Assembly: GCF_040183065.1 (NCBI RefSeq)
Contig: NW_027185520.1
Location: forward strand, 155,406-219,405
Direction of reading: 5' to 3'
From: Periplaneta americana
Lineage: Eukaryota > Arthropoda > Insecta > Blattodea > Blattidae
DNA length: 64,000 nt
Shown: piece after piece, positions 1-14,600 of the stretch
How positions within the stretch are numbered: position 1 is the first letter of the stretch
Layout: the number at the start of each line of letters is the position of its first letter
The notes under the pieces: generated by a model
The model's database searches: none
Told to the model about the DNA's origin: nothing
Seen by the model: the letters and a program-made list of their open reading frames with translations, nothing else
Made by a program: the position numbers and the translations under genes

Positions 1-3000
1 CTGTAGCATCCCCGCATCTTCGCCAGTAATCACCGCAAAAATCCGCCAAATCCGCCGCACTTTTTTCTAGCCTTAATTTTTGGGTACCTGAAACATTTCA
101 GTCTCTAATTCCGGAAATAATGGCCATAACGAGGAACGGGATGCGGCCCTGTATTCCACCTTGACTTACTTCTTACACGATAGCATCGAATTGGCAATCG
201 CGAACAATTTCTGATTTTCGAGAAAAAAAGGGGAAGGTTTTAAACCACCCTTCCGCCGACGTTCTGGGGGCCATAACTCCGCAGTACTTGTGGTCACAAC
301 AAAGCCGATGAGTGTGTTGAATACAGATCGTCGAACTCTATCTCCAGTATAAAGGACAACTCTCTATCCCCCTGCGTTTGGACGGGAGAGGCCGGCAAAA
401 TTTCAAAAAATGGTCATTTTGACCATCCAAAGCAGACTTTTCTCTATACAAGGAAAACGAAGCGGCTCAGAGGCCCGCCCTTTTAACTGTAGCATTCCCG
501 CATCTTCGCCAGTAATCACCTTAAAAAATCCGGCAAATCCGCCGCACTTTTTTCTAGCCTTAATTTTTGGGTACCTGAAATATTTAAGTCTCTAATTCCG
601 GAAATAATGGCCATAACGAGGAACGGGATGTGGCACTGTATTCCACCTTGACTTACTTCTTACACGATAGCATCGAAATGGCAATCGCGAACACTTTCTG
701 ATTTTCGAGAAAAAAAGGGGAAAGGTTTAAACCACCCTTCCGCCGGCGTTCTTGCTGCCATAACTCCGCAGTACTTGTGGTCACAAGAAAGCCGATGATT
801 GCGTTGAATACAGCTCGCCGAACTCTATCTCCAGTATAAAGGACAACTCTCTATCCCCCTGCGTTTGGACGGGAGAGGCCGGCAAAATTTCCAAAAATGG
901 TCATTTTGACCTTCGAAAACAGACTTTTCTGTACACAAGGAAAACGAAGCGGTTCAGAGGCCCGCCCTTTTAACTGTAGCATCCCCGCATCTTCGCCAGT
1001 AATCACCGCAAAAATCCGGCAAATCCGCCGCACTTTTTTCTAGCCTTAATTTTTGGGTACCTGAAACATTTCAGTCTCTAATTCCGGAAATAATCGCCAT
1101 AACGAGGAACGGGATGCGGCCCTGTATTCCACCTTGACTTACTTCTTACACGATAGCATCGAATTGGCAATCGCGAACACTTTCTGATTTTCACCCTTCC
1201 GCCGACGTTCTGGCGGCCATAACTCCGCAGTACTTGTGGTCACAACAAAGCCGATGAGTGGGTTGAATACAGATCGTCGAACTCTATCTCCAGTATAAAG
1301 GACAACTCTCTATCCCCCTGCGTTTGGACGGGAGAGGCCGGCAAAATTTCAAAAAATGGTCATTTTGACCATCCAAAACAGACTTTTCTCTACACAAGGA
1401 AAACGAAGCGGCTCAGAGGCCCGCCCTTTTAACTGTAGCATTCCCGCATCTTCGCCAGTAATCACCGCAAAAATCCGGCAAATCCGCCGCACTTTTTTCT
1501 AGCCTTAATTTTTGGGTACCTGAAATATTTCAGTCTCTAATTCCGGAAATAATGGCCATAACGAGGAACGGGATGCGGCCCTGTATTCCACCTTGACTTA
1601 CTTCTTACACGATAGCATCGAATTGGCAATCGCGAACACTTTCTGATTTTCACCCTTCCGCCGACGTTCTGGCGGCTATAACTCCGCAGTACTTGTGGTC
1701 ACAACAAAGCCGATGAGTGCGTTGAATACAGCTCGCCGAACTCTATCTCCAGTATATAGGACAACTCTCTATCCCCCTGCGTTTGGACGGGAGAGGCCGG
1801 CAAAATTTCAAAAAATGGTCATTTTGACCATCCAAAGCAGACTTTTCTCTATACAAGGAAAACGAAGCGGCTCAGAGGCCCGCCCTTTTAACTGTAGCAT
1901 CCCCGCATCTTCGCCAGTAATCACCTTAAAAAATCCGGCAAATCCGCCGCACTTTTTTCTAGCCTTAATTTTTGGGTAACTGAAATATTTAAGTCTCTAA
2001 TTCCGGAAATAATGGCCATAACGAGGAACGGGATGTGGCACTGTATTCCACCTTGACTTACTTCTTACACGATAGCATCGAAATGGCAATCGCGAACACT
2101 TTCTGATTTTCGAGAAAAAAAGGGGAAAGGTTTAAACCGCCCTTCCGCCGGCGTTCTTGCTGCCATAACTCCGCAGTACTTGTGGTCACAAGAAAGCCGA
2201 TGATTGCGTTGAATACAGCTCGCCGAACTCTATCTCCAGTATAAAGGACAACTCTCTATCCCCCTGCGTTTGGACGGGAGAGGCCGGCAAAATTTCAAAA
2301 AATGGTCATTTTGACCTTCGAAAACAGACTTTTCTGTACACAAGGAAAACGAAGCGGTTCAGAGGCCCGCCCTTTTAACTGTAGCATCCCCGCATCTTCG
2401 CCAGTAATCACCGCAAAAATCCGGCAAATCCGCCGCACTTTTTTCTAGCCTTAATTTTTGGGTACCTGAAACATTTCAGTCTCTAATTCCGGAAATAATG
2501 GCCATAACGAGGAACGGGATGCGGCCCTGTATTCCACCTTGACTTACTTCTTACACGATAGCATCGAATTGGCAATCGCGAACACTTTCTGATTTTCACA
2601 TTTCCGCCGACGTTCTGGCGGCCATAACTCCGCAGTACTTGTGGTCACAACAAAGCCGATGAGTGCGTTGAATACAGCTTGCCTAACTCTATCTCCAGTA
2701 TAAAGGACAACTTTTTACCCCCCTGCGTTTGGACGGGAGAGGCCGGCAAAATTTCAAAAAATGGTCATTTTGACCTTCCAAAAAAGACTTTTCTCTACAC
2801 AAGGAAAACGAAGCGGCTCAGAGGCCCGCCCTTTTAACTGTAGCATTCCCGCATCTTCGCCAGTAATCACCGCAAAAATCCGGCAAATCCGCCGCACTTT
2901 TTTCTAGCCTTAATTTTTGGGTACCTGAAATATTTCAGTCTCTAATTCCGGAAATAATGGCCATAACGAGGAACGGGATGCAGCCCTGTATTCCACCTTG

Positions 3001-6000
3001 ACTTACTTCTTACACGATAGCATCGAATTGGCAATCGCGAACAATTTCTGATTTTCGAGAAAAAAAGGGGAAGGGTTTAAACCACCCTTCCGCCGACGTT
3101 CTGGGGGCCATAACTCCGCAGTACTTGTGGTCACAAGAAAGCCGATGATTGCGTTGAATACAGCTCGCCGAACTCTATCTCCAGTATAAAGGACAACACT
3201 CTATCCCCCTGCGTTTGGACGGGAGAGGCCGGCAAAATTTCCAAAAATTGTCATTTTGACCTTCCAAAAAAGACTTTTCTCTACACAAGGAAAACGAAGC
3301 GGCTCAGAGGCCCGCCCTTTTAACTGTAGCATCCCCGCATCTTCGCCAGTAATCACCGCAAAAGTCGGGCAAATCCGCCGCACTTTTTTCTAGCCTTAAT
3401 TTTTGGGTAGCTGAAATATTTCAGTCTCTAATTCCGGAAATAATGGCCATAACGAGGAAAGGGACGCGGCCCTGTATTCCACCTTGACTTACTTCTTACA
3501 CGATAGCATCGAATTGGCAATCGCGGACAATTTCTGATTTTCGAGAAAAAAAGGGGAAGGTTTAAATCACCCTTCCGCCGACGTTCTGGCGGCCATAACT
3601 CCGCAGTACTTGTGGTCACAACAAAGCCGATGAGTGCGTTGAATACAGCTCGCCGAACTCTATCTCCAGTATAAAGGACAACTCTCTATCCCCCTGCATT
3701 TGGACGGGAGAAGCCGGCAAAATTTCAAAAAATGGTCATTTTGACCTTCCCAAACAGACTTTTCTCTACACAAGGAAAACGAAGCGGCTCAGAGGCCCGC
3801 CCTTTTAACTGTAGCATCCCCGCATCTGCGCCAGTAATCACCGCAAAAATCCGGCAAATCCGCCGCACTTTTTTCTAGCCTTAATTTTTGGGTACCTGAA
3901 ATATTTCAGTCTCTAATTCCGCAAATAATGGCCATAACGAGGAACGGGATGCGGCCCTGTATTCCACCTTGACTTACTTCTTACACGATAGCATCGAATT
4001 GGCAATCGCGAACACTTTCTGATTTTCACCCTTCCGCCGACGCTCTGGCGGCCATAACTCCGCAGTACTTGTGGTCACAACAAAGCCGATGAGTGCGTTG
4101 AATACAGCTCGCCGAACTCTATCTCCAGTATATAGGACAACTCTCTATCCCCCTGCGTTTGGACGGGAGAGGCCGGCAAAATTTCACAAAATGGTCATTT
4201 TGACCTTCCAAAACAGACTTTTCTCTACACTAGGAAAACGAAGCGGCTCAGAGGCCCGCCCTTTTAACTGTAGCATTCCCGCATCTTCGCCAGTAATCAC
4301 CGCAAAAATCCGGCAAATCCGCCGTACTTTTTTTTTGCCTTAATTTTTCGGTACCTGAAATATTTCAGTCTCTAATTGAGGAAATAATGGCCATAACGAG
4401 GAACGGGATGCGGCCCTGTATTCCACCTTGACTTACTTCTTACACGATAGCATCGAATTGGCAATCGCGAACACTTTCTGATTTTCACCCTTCCGCCGAC
4501 GTTCTGGCGGCCATAACTCCGCAGTACTTGTGGTGACAACAAAGCCGATGAGTGCGTTGAATACAGCTCGCCGAACTCTATCTCCAGTATAAAGGACAAC
4601 TTTTTACCCCCCTGCGTTTGGACGGGAGAGGCCGGCAAAATTTCAAAAAATGGTCATTTTTACCTTCCAAAACAGACTCTTCTCTACACAAGGAAAACGA
4701 AGCGGCTCAGAGGCCCGCCCTTTTAACTGTAGCATCCCAGCATCTTCGCCAGTAATCACCGAAAAATCCGGCAAATCCGCCGCACTTTTTTCTAGCCTTA
4801 ATATTTGGGTACCTAAAATATTTCAGTCTCTAATTCCGGAAATAATGGCCATAACGAGGAACGGGATGCGGCCCTGTATTCCACCTTGACTTACTTCTTA
4901 CACGATAGCATCGAAATGGCAATCGCGAACAATTTCTGGTTTTCGAGAAAAAAAGGGGAAGGGTTTAAACCACCCTTCCGCCGACGTTCTGGGGGCCAGA
5001 ACTCCGCAGTACTTGGGGTCACAACAAAGCCGATGAGTGTGTTGAATACAGATCGTCGAACTCTATCTCCAGTATAAAGGACAAATCTCTATCCCCCTGC
5101 GTTTGGACGGGAGAGGCCGGCAAAATTTCAAAAAATGGTCTTTTTGACCATCCAAAACAGACTTTTCTCTACACAAGGAAAACGAAGCGGCTCAGAGGCC
5201 CGCCCTTTTAACTGTAGCATACCCGCATCTTCGCCAGTAATCACCGCAAAAATCCGGCAAATCCGCCGCACTTTTTCCTAGATTTAATTTTTGGGTACCT
5301 GAAATATTTAAGTCTCTAATTCCGGAAATAATGGCCATAACGAGGAACGGGATGTGGCACTGTATTCCACCTTGACTTACTTCTTACACGATAGCATCGA
5401 ATTGGCAATCGCGAACACTTTCTGATTTTCGAGAAAAAAAGGGGAAGGGTAACCAACCTTCCGCCGACGTTCTGGCGGCCATAACTGCGCAGTACTTGTG
5501 GTCACAACAAAGCCGATGAGTGCGTTGAATACAGCTCGTCGAACTCTATCTCCAGTATAAAGGACAACTCTCTATACCTCTGCGTTTGGACGGGAGAGGC
5601 CGGCAAAATTTCAAAAAATGGTCATTTTGACCTTCCAAAACAGACTTTTCTCTACACAAGGAAAACGAAGCGGCTCAGAGGCCCGCCCTTTTAACTGTAG
5701 CATCCCCGCATCTTCGCCAGTAATCACCGCAAAAATCCGGCAAATCCGCCGCACTTTTTTCTGGCATTAATTTTTGGGTACCTGAAATATTTCAGTCTCT
5801 AATTCCGGAAATAATGGCCATAACGAGGAACGGGATGCGGCCCTGTATTCCACCTTGACTTACTTCTTACACGATAGCATCGAATTGGCAATCGCGACCA
5901 CTTTCTGATTTTCGAGAAAAAAAGGGGAAGGGTTTAAACCACCCTTCCGCTGACGTTCTGGCGGCCATAACTCCGCAGTACTTGTGGTCACAACAAAGCC

Positions 6001-6239
6001 GATGATTGCGATGAATACAGCTCGCCGAACTCTATCTCCAGTATAAAGGACAACTCTCTATCCCCCTGCGTTTGGACGGGAGAGGCCGGCAAAATTTCAA
6101 AAATGGTCATTTTGACCTTCCAAAACAGACTTTTCTCTACACAAGGAAAACGAAGCGGCTCAGAGGCCCGCCCTTTTAACAGTAGCATCCCCGCATCTTC
6201 GCCAGTAATCACCGCAAAAATCCGGCAAATCCGCCGCAC

Positions 6240-8150
6240 TTTTTTTTAGCCTTAATTTTTGGGTACCTAATATATTTCAGTCTCTAATTTCGGAAATATT
6301 GGCCATAGTGAGGAACGGGATGCGGCCCTGTATTCCACCTTGACTTACTTCTTACACGATAGCATCGAATTGGCAATCGCGAACAATTTCTGATTTTCGA
6401 GAAAAAAAGGGGAAGGGTTTAAACCACCCATCCGCCGACGTTCTGGGGGCCATAACTCCGCAGTACTTGTGGTCACAACAAAGCCGATGAGTGTGTTGAA
6501 TACAGATCGTCGAACTCTATCTCCAGTATAAAGGACAACTCTCTATCCCCCTGCGTTTGGACGGGAGAGGCCGGCAAAATAAAAAAAAATGGTTATTTTG
6601 ACCATCCAAAACAGACTTTTCTCTACACAAGGAAAACGAAGCGGCTAAGAGGCCCGCCCTCTTAACTGTAGCATCCCCCCATCTTCGCCAGTAATCACCG
6701 CAAAAATCCGGCAAATCCGCCGCACTTTTTTCTAGACTTAATTTTTGGGTACCTGAAATATTACAGTCTCTAATTCCGGAAATAATGGCCATAACGAGGA
6801 ACGGGATGCGGCCCTGTATTACACCTTGAGTTACTTCTTACACGATAGCATCGAATTGGCAATCGCGAACACTTTCTGATTTTCACCCTTCCGCCGACGT
6901 TCTGGCGGCCATAACTCCGCAGTACTTGTGGTCACAACAAAGCCGATGAGTTCGTTGAATACAGCTCGCCGAACTCTATCTCCAGAATAAAGGACAACGT
7001 TTTACCCCCCCGCGTTTGGACGGGAGAGGCCGGCAAAATTTCAAAAAATGGTCATTTTGATCTTTCAAAACAGACTTTTCTCAACACAAGGAAAACGAAG
7101 CGGCTCAGAGGCCCACCCTTTTAACTGTAGCATCCCCGCATATTCGCCAGTAATCACCGCAAAAATCCGGCAAATCCGCCGCACTTTTTTTTAGCCTAAA
7201 TTTTTGGGTACCTAATATATTTCAGTCTCTAATTTCGGAAATAATGGCCATAGTGAGGAACGGGATGCGGCCCTGTATTCCACCTTGACTTACTTCTTAC
7301 ACGATAGCATCGAATTGGCAATCGCGAACAATTTCTGATTTTCGAGAAAAAAAAAAGAAGGGTTTAAACCACCCATCCGCCGACGTTCTGGGGGCCATAA
7401 CTCCGCAGTACTTGTGGTCACAACAAAGCCGATGAGTGTGTTGAATACCCATCGTCGAACTCTATCTCCAGTATAAAGGACACCTCTCTATCCCCCTGCG
7501 TTTGGACGGGAGAGGCCGGCAAATTTAAAAAAAATGGTTATTTTGACCATCCAAAACAGACTTTTCTCTACACAAGGAAAACGAAGCGGCTCAGAGGCCC
7601 GCCCTCTTAACTGTAGCATTCCCCATCTTCGCCAGTAATCACCGCAAAAATCCGGCAAATCCGCCGCACTTTTTTCTAGACTTAATTTTTTGGGTACCTG
7701 AAATATTACAGTCTCTAATTCCGGAAATAATGGCCATAACGAGGAACAAGATGCGGCCCTGTATTACACCTTGACTTACTTCTTACACGATAGCATCGAA
7801 TTGGCAATCGCGAACACTTTCTGATTTTCACCCTTCCGCCGACGTTCTGGCGGCCATAACTCCGCAGTACTTGTGGTCACAACAAAGCCGATGAGTTCGT
7901 TGAATACAGCTCGCCGAACTCTATCTCCAGAATAAAGGACAACTTTTTACCCCCCTGCGTTTGGACGGGAGAGGCCGGCAAAATTTCAAAAAATGGTCAT
8001 TTTGATCTTTCAAAACAGACTTTTCTCAACACAAGGAAAACGAAGCGGCTCAGAGGCCCACCCTTTTAACTGTAGCATCCCCGCATATTCGCCAGTAATC
8101 ACCGCAAAAATCCGGCAAATCCGCCGCACTTTTTTCTGGCCTCAATTTTT
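6240..8150. repeat. Tandem duplication of a satellite dimer (945 bp, two copies)
   Basis: Anchors 6,360/6,846/7,305 and 7,305/7,791/8,250 give the same interval pair, 486 then 459. Both copies share ctaatatatttc, catagtgagg, ttattttgacc, tattacagtc, gtattacacc, ccagaataaagg and ttgatctttc. A further related segment with tattacagtc and gtattacacc lies near 9,490-9,840. Confidence 0.88.
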
Positions 8151-11100
8151 GGGTACCTGAAATATTTCAGTCTCTAATTCCGGAAATAATTGCCATAACG
8201 AGGAACGGGATGCGGCCCTGTATTCCACCTTGACTTACTTCTTACACGATAGCATCGAATTGGCAATCGCGAACACTTTCTGATTTTCGAAAAAAAAAGG
8301 GGAAGGGTTTAAACCTCCCTTCCGCCGTCGTACTGGCGGCCATAACTCCGCAGTACTTGTGGTCACAACAAAGCCGATGAGTGCGATGAATACAGCTCGT
8401 CGAACTCTATCTCCAGTATAAAGGACAACTCTCTATCCCCCTGCGTTTCGACGGGAGAGGCCGGCAAAATTTCAAAAAATGGTCATTTTGACCATCCAAA
8501 ACAGACCTTTCTCTACACAAGGAAAACGAAGCGGCTCAGAGGCCCGCCCTCTTAACTGTAGCATCCCCGCATCTTCGCCAGTAATCACCGAAAAAATCCG
8601 GCAAATCCGCCGCACTTTTTTCTAGCCTTAATTTTTGGGTACCTGAAACATTTCAATCTCTAATTCCGGAAATAATGGCCATAACGAGGAACGGGATGCG
8701 GCCCTGTATTCCACCTTGACTTACTTCTTACACGATAGCATCGAATTGGCAATCGCGAACACTTTCTGATTTTCGAGAAAAAAAAGGGGAAGGGTTTAAA
8801 CCTCCCTTCCGCCGTCGTACTGGCGGCCATAACTCCGCAGTACTTGTGGTCACAACAAAGCCGATGAGTGCGTTGAATACAGCTCGTCGAACTCTATCTC
8901 CAGTATAAAGGACAACTCTCTATCCCCCTGCGTTTCGACGGGAGAGGCCGGCAAAATTTCAAAAAATGGTCATTTTGACCATCCAAAACAGACTTTTCTC
9001 TACACAAGGAAAACGAAGCGGCTCAGAGGCCCGCCCTCTTAACTGTAGCATCCCCGCATCTTCGCCAGTAATCACCGCAAAAATCCGGCAAATCCGCCGC
9101 ACTTTTTTCTAGCCTTAATTTTTGGGTACCTGAAATATTTCAGTCTCTAATTCCGGAAATAATGGCCATAACGAGGAACGGGATGCGGCCCTGTATTCCA
9201 CCTTGACTTACTTCTTACACGATAGCATCGAATTGGCAATCGCGAACACTTTCTGATATTCACCCTTCCGCCGACGTTCTGGCGGCCATAACTCCGCAGT
9301 ACTTGTGGTCACAACAAAAGCCGATGAGTGCGTCGAATACAGCTCGCCGAACTCTATCTCCAGTATAAAGGACAACTTTTTACCCCCCTGCGTTTCGAAG
9401 GGAGAGGCCGGCAAAATTTCAAAAAATGGTCATTTTGACCTCACAAAACAGACTTTTCTCTACACAAGGAAAACGAAGCAGCTCAGAGGCCCGCATTCTT
9501 AACTGTAGCATCCCCCCATCTTCGCCAGTAATCACCGCAAAAATCCGGCAAATCCGCCGCACTTTTTTCTAGACTTAATTTTTGGGTACCTGAAATATTA
9601 CAGTCTCTAATTCCGGAAATAATGGCCATAACGAGGAACGGGATGCGGCCCTGTATTACACCTTGACTTACTTCTTACACGATAGCATCGAATTGGCAAT
9701 CGCGAACACTTTCTGATTTTCACCCTTCCGCCGACGTTCTGGCGGCCATAACTCCGCAGTACTTGTGGTCACAACAAAGCCGATGAGTTCGTTGAATACA
9801 GCTCGCCGAACTCTATCTCCAGAATAAAGGACAACTTTTTACCCCCCTGCGTTTGGACGGGAGAGGCCGGCAAAATTTCAAAAAATGGTCATTTTGACCT
9901 TCGAAAACAGACTTTTCTCTACACAAGGAAAACGAAGCGGCTCAGAGGCCCGCCCTTTTAACTGTAGCATCCCCGCATCTTCGCCAGTAATCACCGCAAA
10001 GATCCGGCAAATCCGCCCCACTTTTTTCTAGCCTTAATTTTTGGGTACCTGAAATATTTCAGGCTCTAATTCCGGAAATAATGGCCATAACGAGGAACGG
10101 GATGCGGCCCTGTATTCCACCTTGACTTAATTCTTACACGATAGCATCGAATTGGCAATCGCGAACAATTTCTGATTTTCGAGAAAAAAAGGGGAAGGTT
10201 TTAAACCACACTTCCGCCGACGTTCTGGGGGCCATAACTCCGCAGTACTTGTGGTCACAACAAAGCCGATGAGTGTGTTGAATACAGATCGTCGAACTCT
10301 ATCTCCAGTATAAAGGACAACTCTCTATCCCCCTGCGTTTGGACGGGAGAGGCCGGCAAAATTAAAAAAAAATGGTCATTTTGACCATCCAAAGCAGACT
10401 TTTCTCTATACAAGGAAAACGAAGTGGCTCAGAGGCCCGCCCTTTTAACTGTAGCATCCCCGCATCTTCGCCAGTAATCACCTTAAAAAATCCGGCAAAT
10501 CCGCCGCACTTTTTTCTAGCCTTAATTTTTGGGTACCTGAATTATTTAAGTCTCTAATTCCGGAAATAATGGCCATAACGAGGAACGGGATGTGGCACTG
10601 TATTCCTCCTTGACTTACTTCTTACACGATAGCATCGAATTGGCAATCGCGAACACTTTCTGATTTTCGAGAAAAAAAGGGGAAAGGTTTAAACCACCCT
10701 TCCGCCGACGTTGTTGCTGCCATAACTCCGCAGTACTTGTGGTCACAAGAAAGCCGATGATTGCGTTGAATACAGCTCGCCGAACTCTATCTCCAGTATA
10801 AAGGACAACTCTCTATCCCCCTGCGTTTGGACGGGAGAGGCCGGCAAAATTTCAAAAATGGTCATTTTGACCTTCGAAAACAGACTTTTCTGTACACAAG
10901 GACAACGAAGAGGCTCAGGGGCCCGCCCTTTTAACTGTAGCATCCCCGCATCTTCGCCAGTAATCACCGCAAAAATCCGGCAAATCCGCCGCACTTTTTT
11001 CTAGCCTTAATTTTTGGGTACCTGAAACATTTCAGTCTCTAATTCCGGAAATAATGGCCATAAAGAGGAACGGGATGCGGCCCTATATTCCACCTTGACT

Positions 11101-11609
11101 TACTTCTTACACGATAGCATCGAATTGGCAATCGCGAACACTTTCTGATTTTCACCCTTCCGCCGACGTTCTGGCGGCCATAACTCCGCAGTACTTGTGG
11201 TCACAACAAAGCCGATGAGTGCGTTGAATACAGCTTGCCTAACTCTATCTCCAGTATAAAGGACAACTTTTTACCCCCCTGCGTTTGGACGGGAGAGGCC
11301 GGCAAAATTTCAAAAAATGGTCATTTTGACCTTCCAAAAAAGACTTTTCTCTACACAAGGAAAACGAAGCGGCTCAGAGGCCCGCCCTTTTAACTGTAGC
11401 ATCCCCGCATCTTCGCCAGTAATCACCGCAAAAATCCGGCAAATCCGCCGCACTTTTTTCTAGCCTTAATTTTTGGGTACCTGAAACATTTCAGTCTCTA
11501 ATTCCGGAAATAATGGCCATAACGAGGAACGGGATGCGGCCCTGTATTCCACCTTGACTTACTTCTTACACGATAGCATCGAATTGGCAATCGCGAACAA
11601 TTTCTGATT

Positions 11610-14600
11610 TTCGAGAAAAAAAGGGGAAGGGTTTAAACCACCCTTCCGCCGACGTTCTGGGGGCCATAACTCCGCAGTACTTGTGGTCACAACAAAGCCG
11701 ATGAGTGCGTTGAATACAGCTCGTCGAACTCTATCTCCAGTATAAAGGACAACTCTCTATCCCCCTGCGTTTCGACGGGAGAGGCCGGCAAAATTTCAAA
11801 AAATGGTCATTTTGACCATCCAAAACAGACTTTTCTCTACACAAGGAAAACGAAGCGGCTCAGAGGCCCGCCGTCTTAACTGTAGCATCCCCGCATCTTC
11901 GCCAGTAATCACCGCAAAAATCCGGCAAATCCGCAGCACTTTTTTCTAGCCTTAATTTTTGGGTACCTGAAATATTTCAGTCTCTAATTCCGGAAATAAT
12001 GGCCATAACGAGGAACGGGATGCGGCCCTGTATTCCACCTTGACTTACTTCTTACACGATAGCATCGAATTGGCAATCGCGAACACTTTCTGATATTCAC
12101 CCTTCCGCCGACGTTCTGGCGGCCATAACTCCGCAGTACTTGTGGTCACAACAAAAGCCGATGAGTGCGTTGAATACAGCTCGCCGAACTCTATCTCCAG
12201 TATAAAGGACAACTTTTTACCCCCCCTGCGTTTCGAAGGGAGAGGCCGGCAAAATTTCAAAAAATGGTCATTTTGACCTTCCTAAACAGACTTTTCTCTA
12301 CACAAGGAAAACGAAGCGGCTCAGAGGCCCGCCCTTTTAACTGTAGCATCCCCGCATCTTCGCCAGTAATCACCGCAAAAATCCGGCAAATCCGCCGTAC
12401 TTTTTTCTAGCCTTAATTTTTGGGTACCTGAAATAATTCAGTCTCTAATTCCGGAAATAATGGCTATAACGAGGAGAGGGATGCGGCACTGTATTCCACC
12501 TTGACTTACTTCTTACACGATAGCATCGAAATGGCAATCGCGAACACTTTCTGATTTTCGAGAAAAAAAGGGGAAGGGTAACCAACCTTCCGCCGACGTT
12601 CTGGCGGCCATAACTCCGCAGTACTTGTGGTCACAACAAAGCCGATGAGTGCGTTGAATACAGCTCGTCGAACTCTATCTCCAGTATAAAGGACAACTCT
12701 CTATACCCCTGCGTTTGGACGGGAAAGGCCGGCAAAATTTCAAAAAATGGTCATTTTGACCTTCCAAAACAGACTTTTCTCTACACAAGGAAAACGAAGC
12801 GGCTCAGAGGCCCGCCCTTTTAACTGTAGCATCCCCGCATCTTCGCCAGTAATCACCGCAAAAATCCGGCAAATCCGCCGCACTTTTTTCTGGCATTAAT
12901 TTTTGGGTACCTGAAATATTTCAGTCTCTAATTCCGGAAATAATGGCCATAACGAGGAACGGGATGCGGCCCTGTATTCCACCTTGACTTACTTCTTACA
13001 CGATAGCATCGAATTGGCAATCGCGAACACTTTCTGATTTTCGAGAAAAAAAGGGGAATGGTTTAAACCACCCTTCCGCTGACGTTCTGGCGGCCATAAC
13101 TCCGCAGTACTTGTGGTCACAACAAAGCTGATGAGTGCGTTGAATACAGCTCGCCGAACTCTATCTCCAGTATAAAGGACAAATTTTTACCCCCCTGCGT
13201 TTGGACGGGAGAGGCCGGAAAAATTTCAAAATATGGTCATTTTGACCTTCGAAAACAGACTTTTCTCTACACGAGGAAAACGAAGCGGCTCAGAGGCCCG
13301 CCCTTTTAACTGTAGCATCCCCGCATCTTCGCCAGTAATCACCGCAAAAATCCGGGATATCCGCCCCACTTTTTTCTAGCCTTAATTTTTGGGTACCTGA
13401 AATATTTCAGGCTCTAATTCCGGAAATAATGGCCATAACGAGGAACGGGATGCGGCCCTGTGTTCCACCTTGACTTACTTCTTACACGATAGCATCGAAT
13501 TGGCAATCGCGAACACTTTCTGATTTTCACCCTTCCGCCGACGTTCTGGCGGCCATAACTCCGCAGTACTTGTGGTCACAACAAAAGCCGATGAGTGCGT
13601 TGAATACAGCTCTTCGAACTCTATCTCCAGTATAAAGGACAACTCTCTATCCCCCTGCGTTTGGAAGGGAGAGGCCGGCAAAATTTCAAAAAATGGTCAT
13701 TTTGACCATCCAAAACAGACTTTTCTCTACACAAGGAAAACGAAGCGGCTCAGAGGCCCGCCCTCTTAACTGTAGCATCCCCGCATCTTCGCCAGTAATC
13801 ACCGCAAAAATCCGGCAAATCCGCCGCACTTTTTTCTAGCCTTAATTTTTGGGTACCTGAAATATTTCAGTCTCTAATTCCGGAAATAATGGCCATAACG
13901 AGGAATGGGATGCGGCCCTGTATTCCACCTTGACTTACTCCTTACACGATAGCATCGAATTGGCAATCGCGAACACTTTCTGATTTTCACCCTTCCGCCG
14001 ACGTTCTGGCGGCCATAACTCCGCAGTACTTGTGGTCACAACAAAGCCGATGAGTGCGTTGAATACAGCTCGTCGAACTCTATCTCCAGTATAAAGGACA
14101 ACTCTCTATCCCCCTGCGTTTGGACGGGAGAGGCCGGCAAAATTTCAAAAAATGGTCATTTTGACCTTCCAAAACAGACTTTTCTCTACGCAAGGAAAAC
14201 GAAGCGGCTCAGAGGCCCGCCCTCTTAACTGTAGCATCCCCGCATCTTCGCCAGTAATCACCGCAAAAATCCGGCAAATCCGCCGCACTTTTTTCTAGCC
14301 TTAATTTTTGAGTACCTGAAACATTTCAGTCTCTAATTCCGGAAATAATGGCCATAACGAGGAACGGGATGCGGCCCTGTGTTCCACCTTGACTTACTTC
14401 TTACACGATAGCATCGAATTGGCAATCGCGAACACTTTCTGATTTTCACCCTTCCGCCGACGTTCTGGCGGCCATAACTCCGCAGTACTTGTGGTCACAA
14501 CAAAAGCCGATGGGTGCGTTGAATACAGCTCGCCGAACTCTATCTCCAGTATAAAGGACAACTTTTTACCCCCCTGCGTTTGGAAGGGAGAGGCCGGCAA

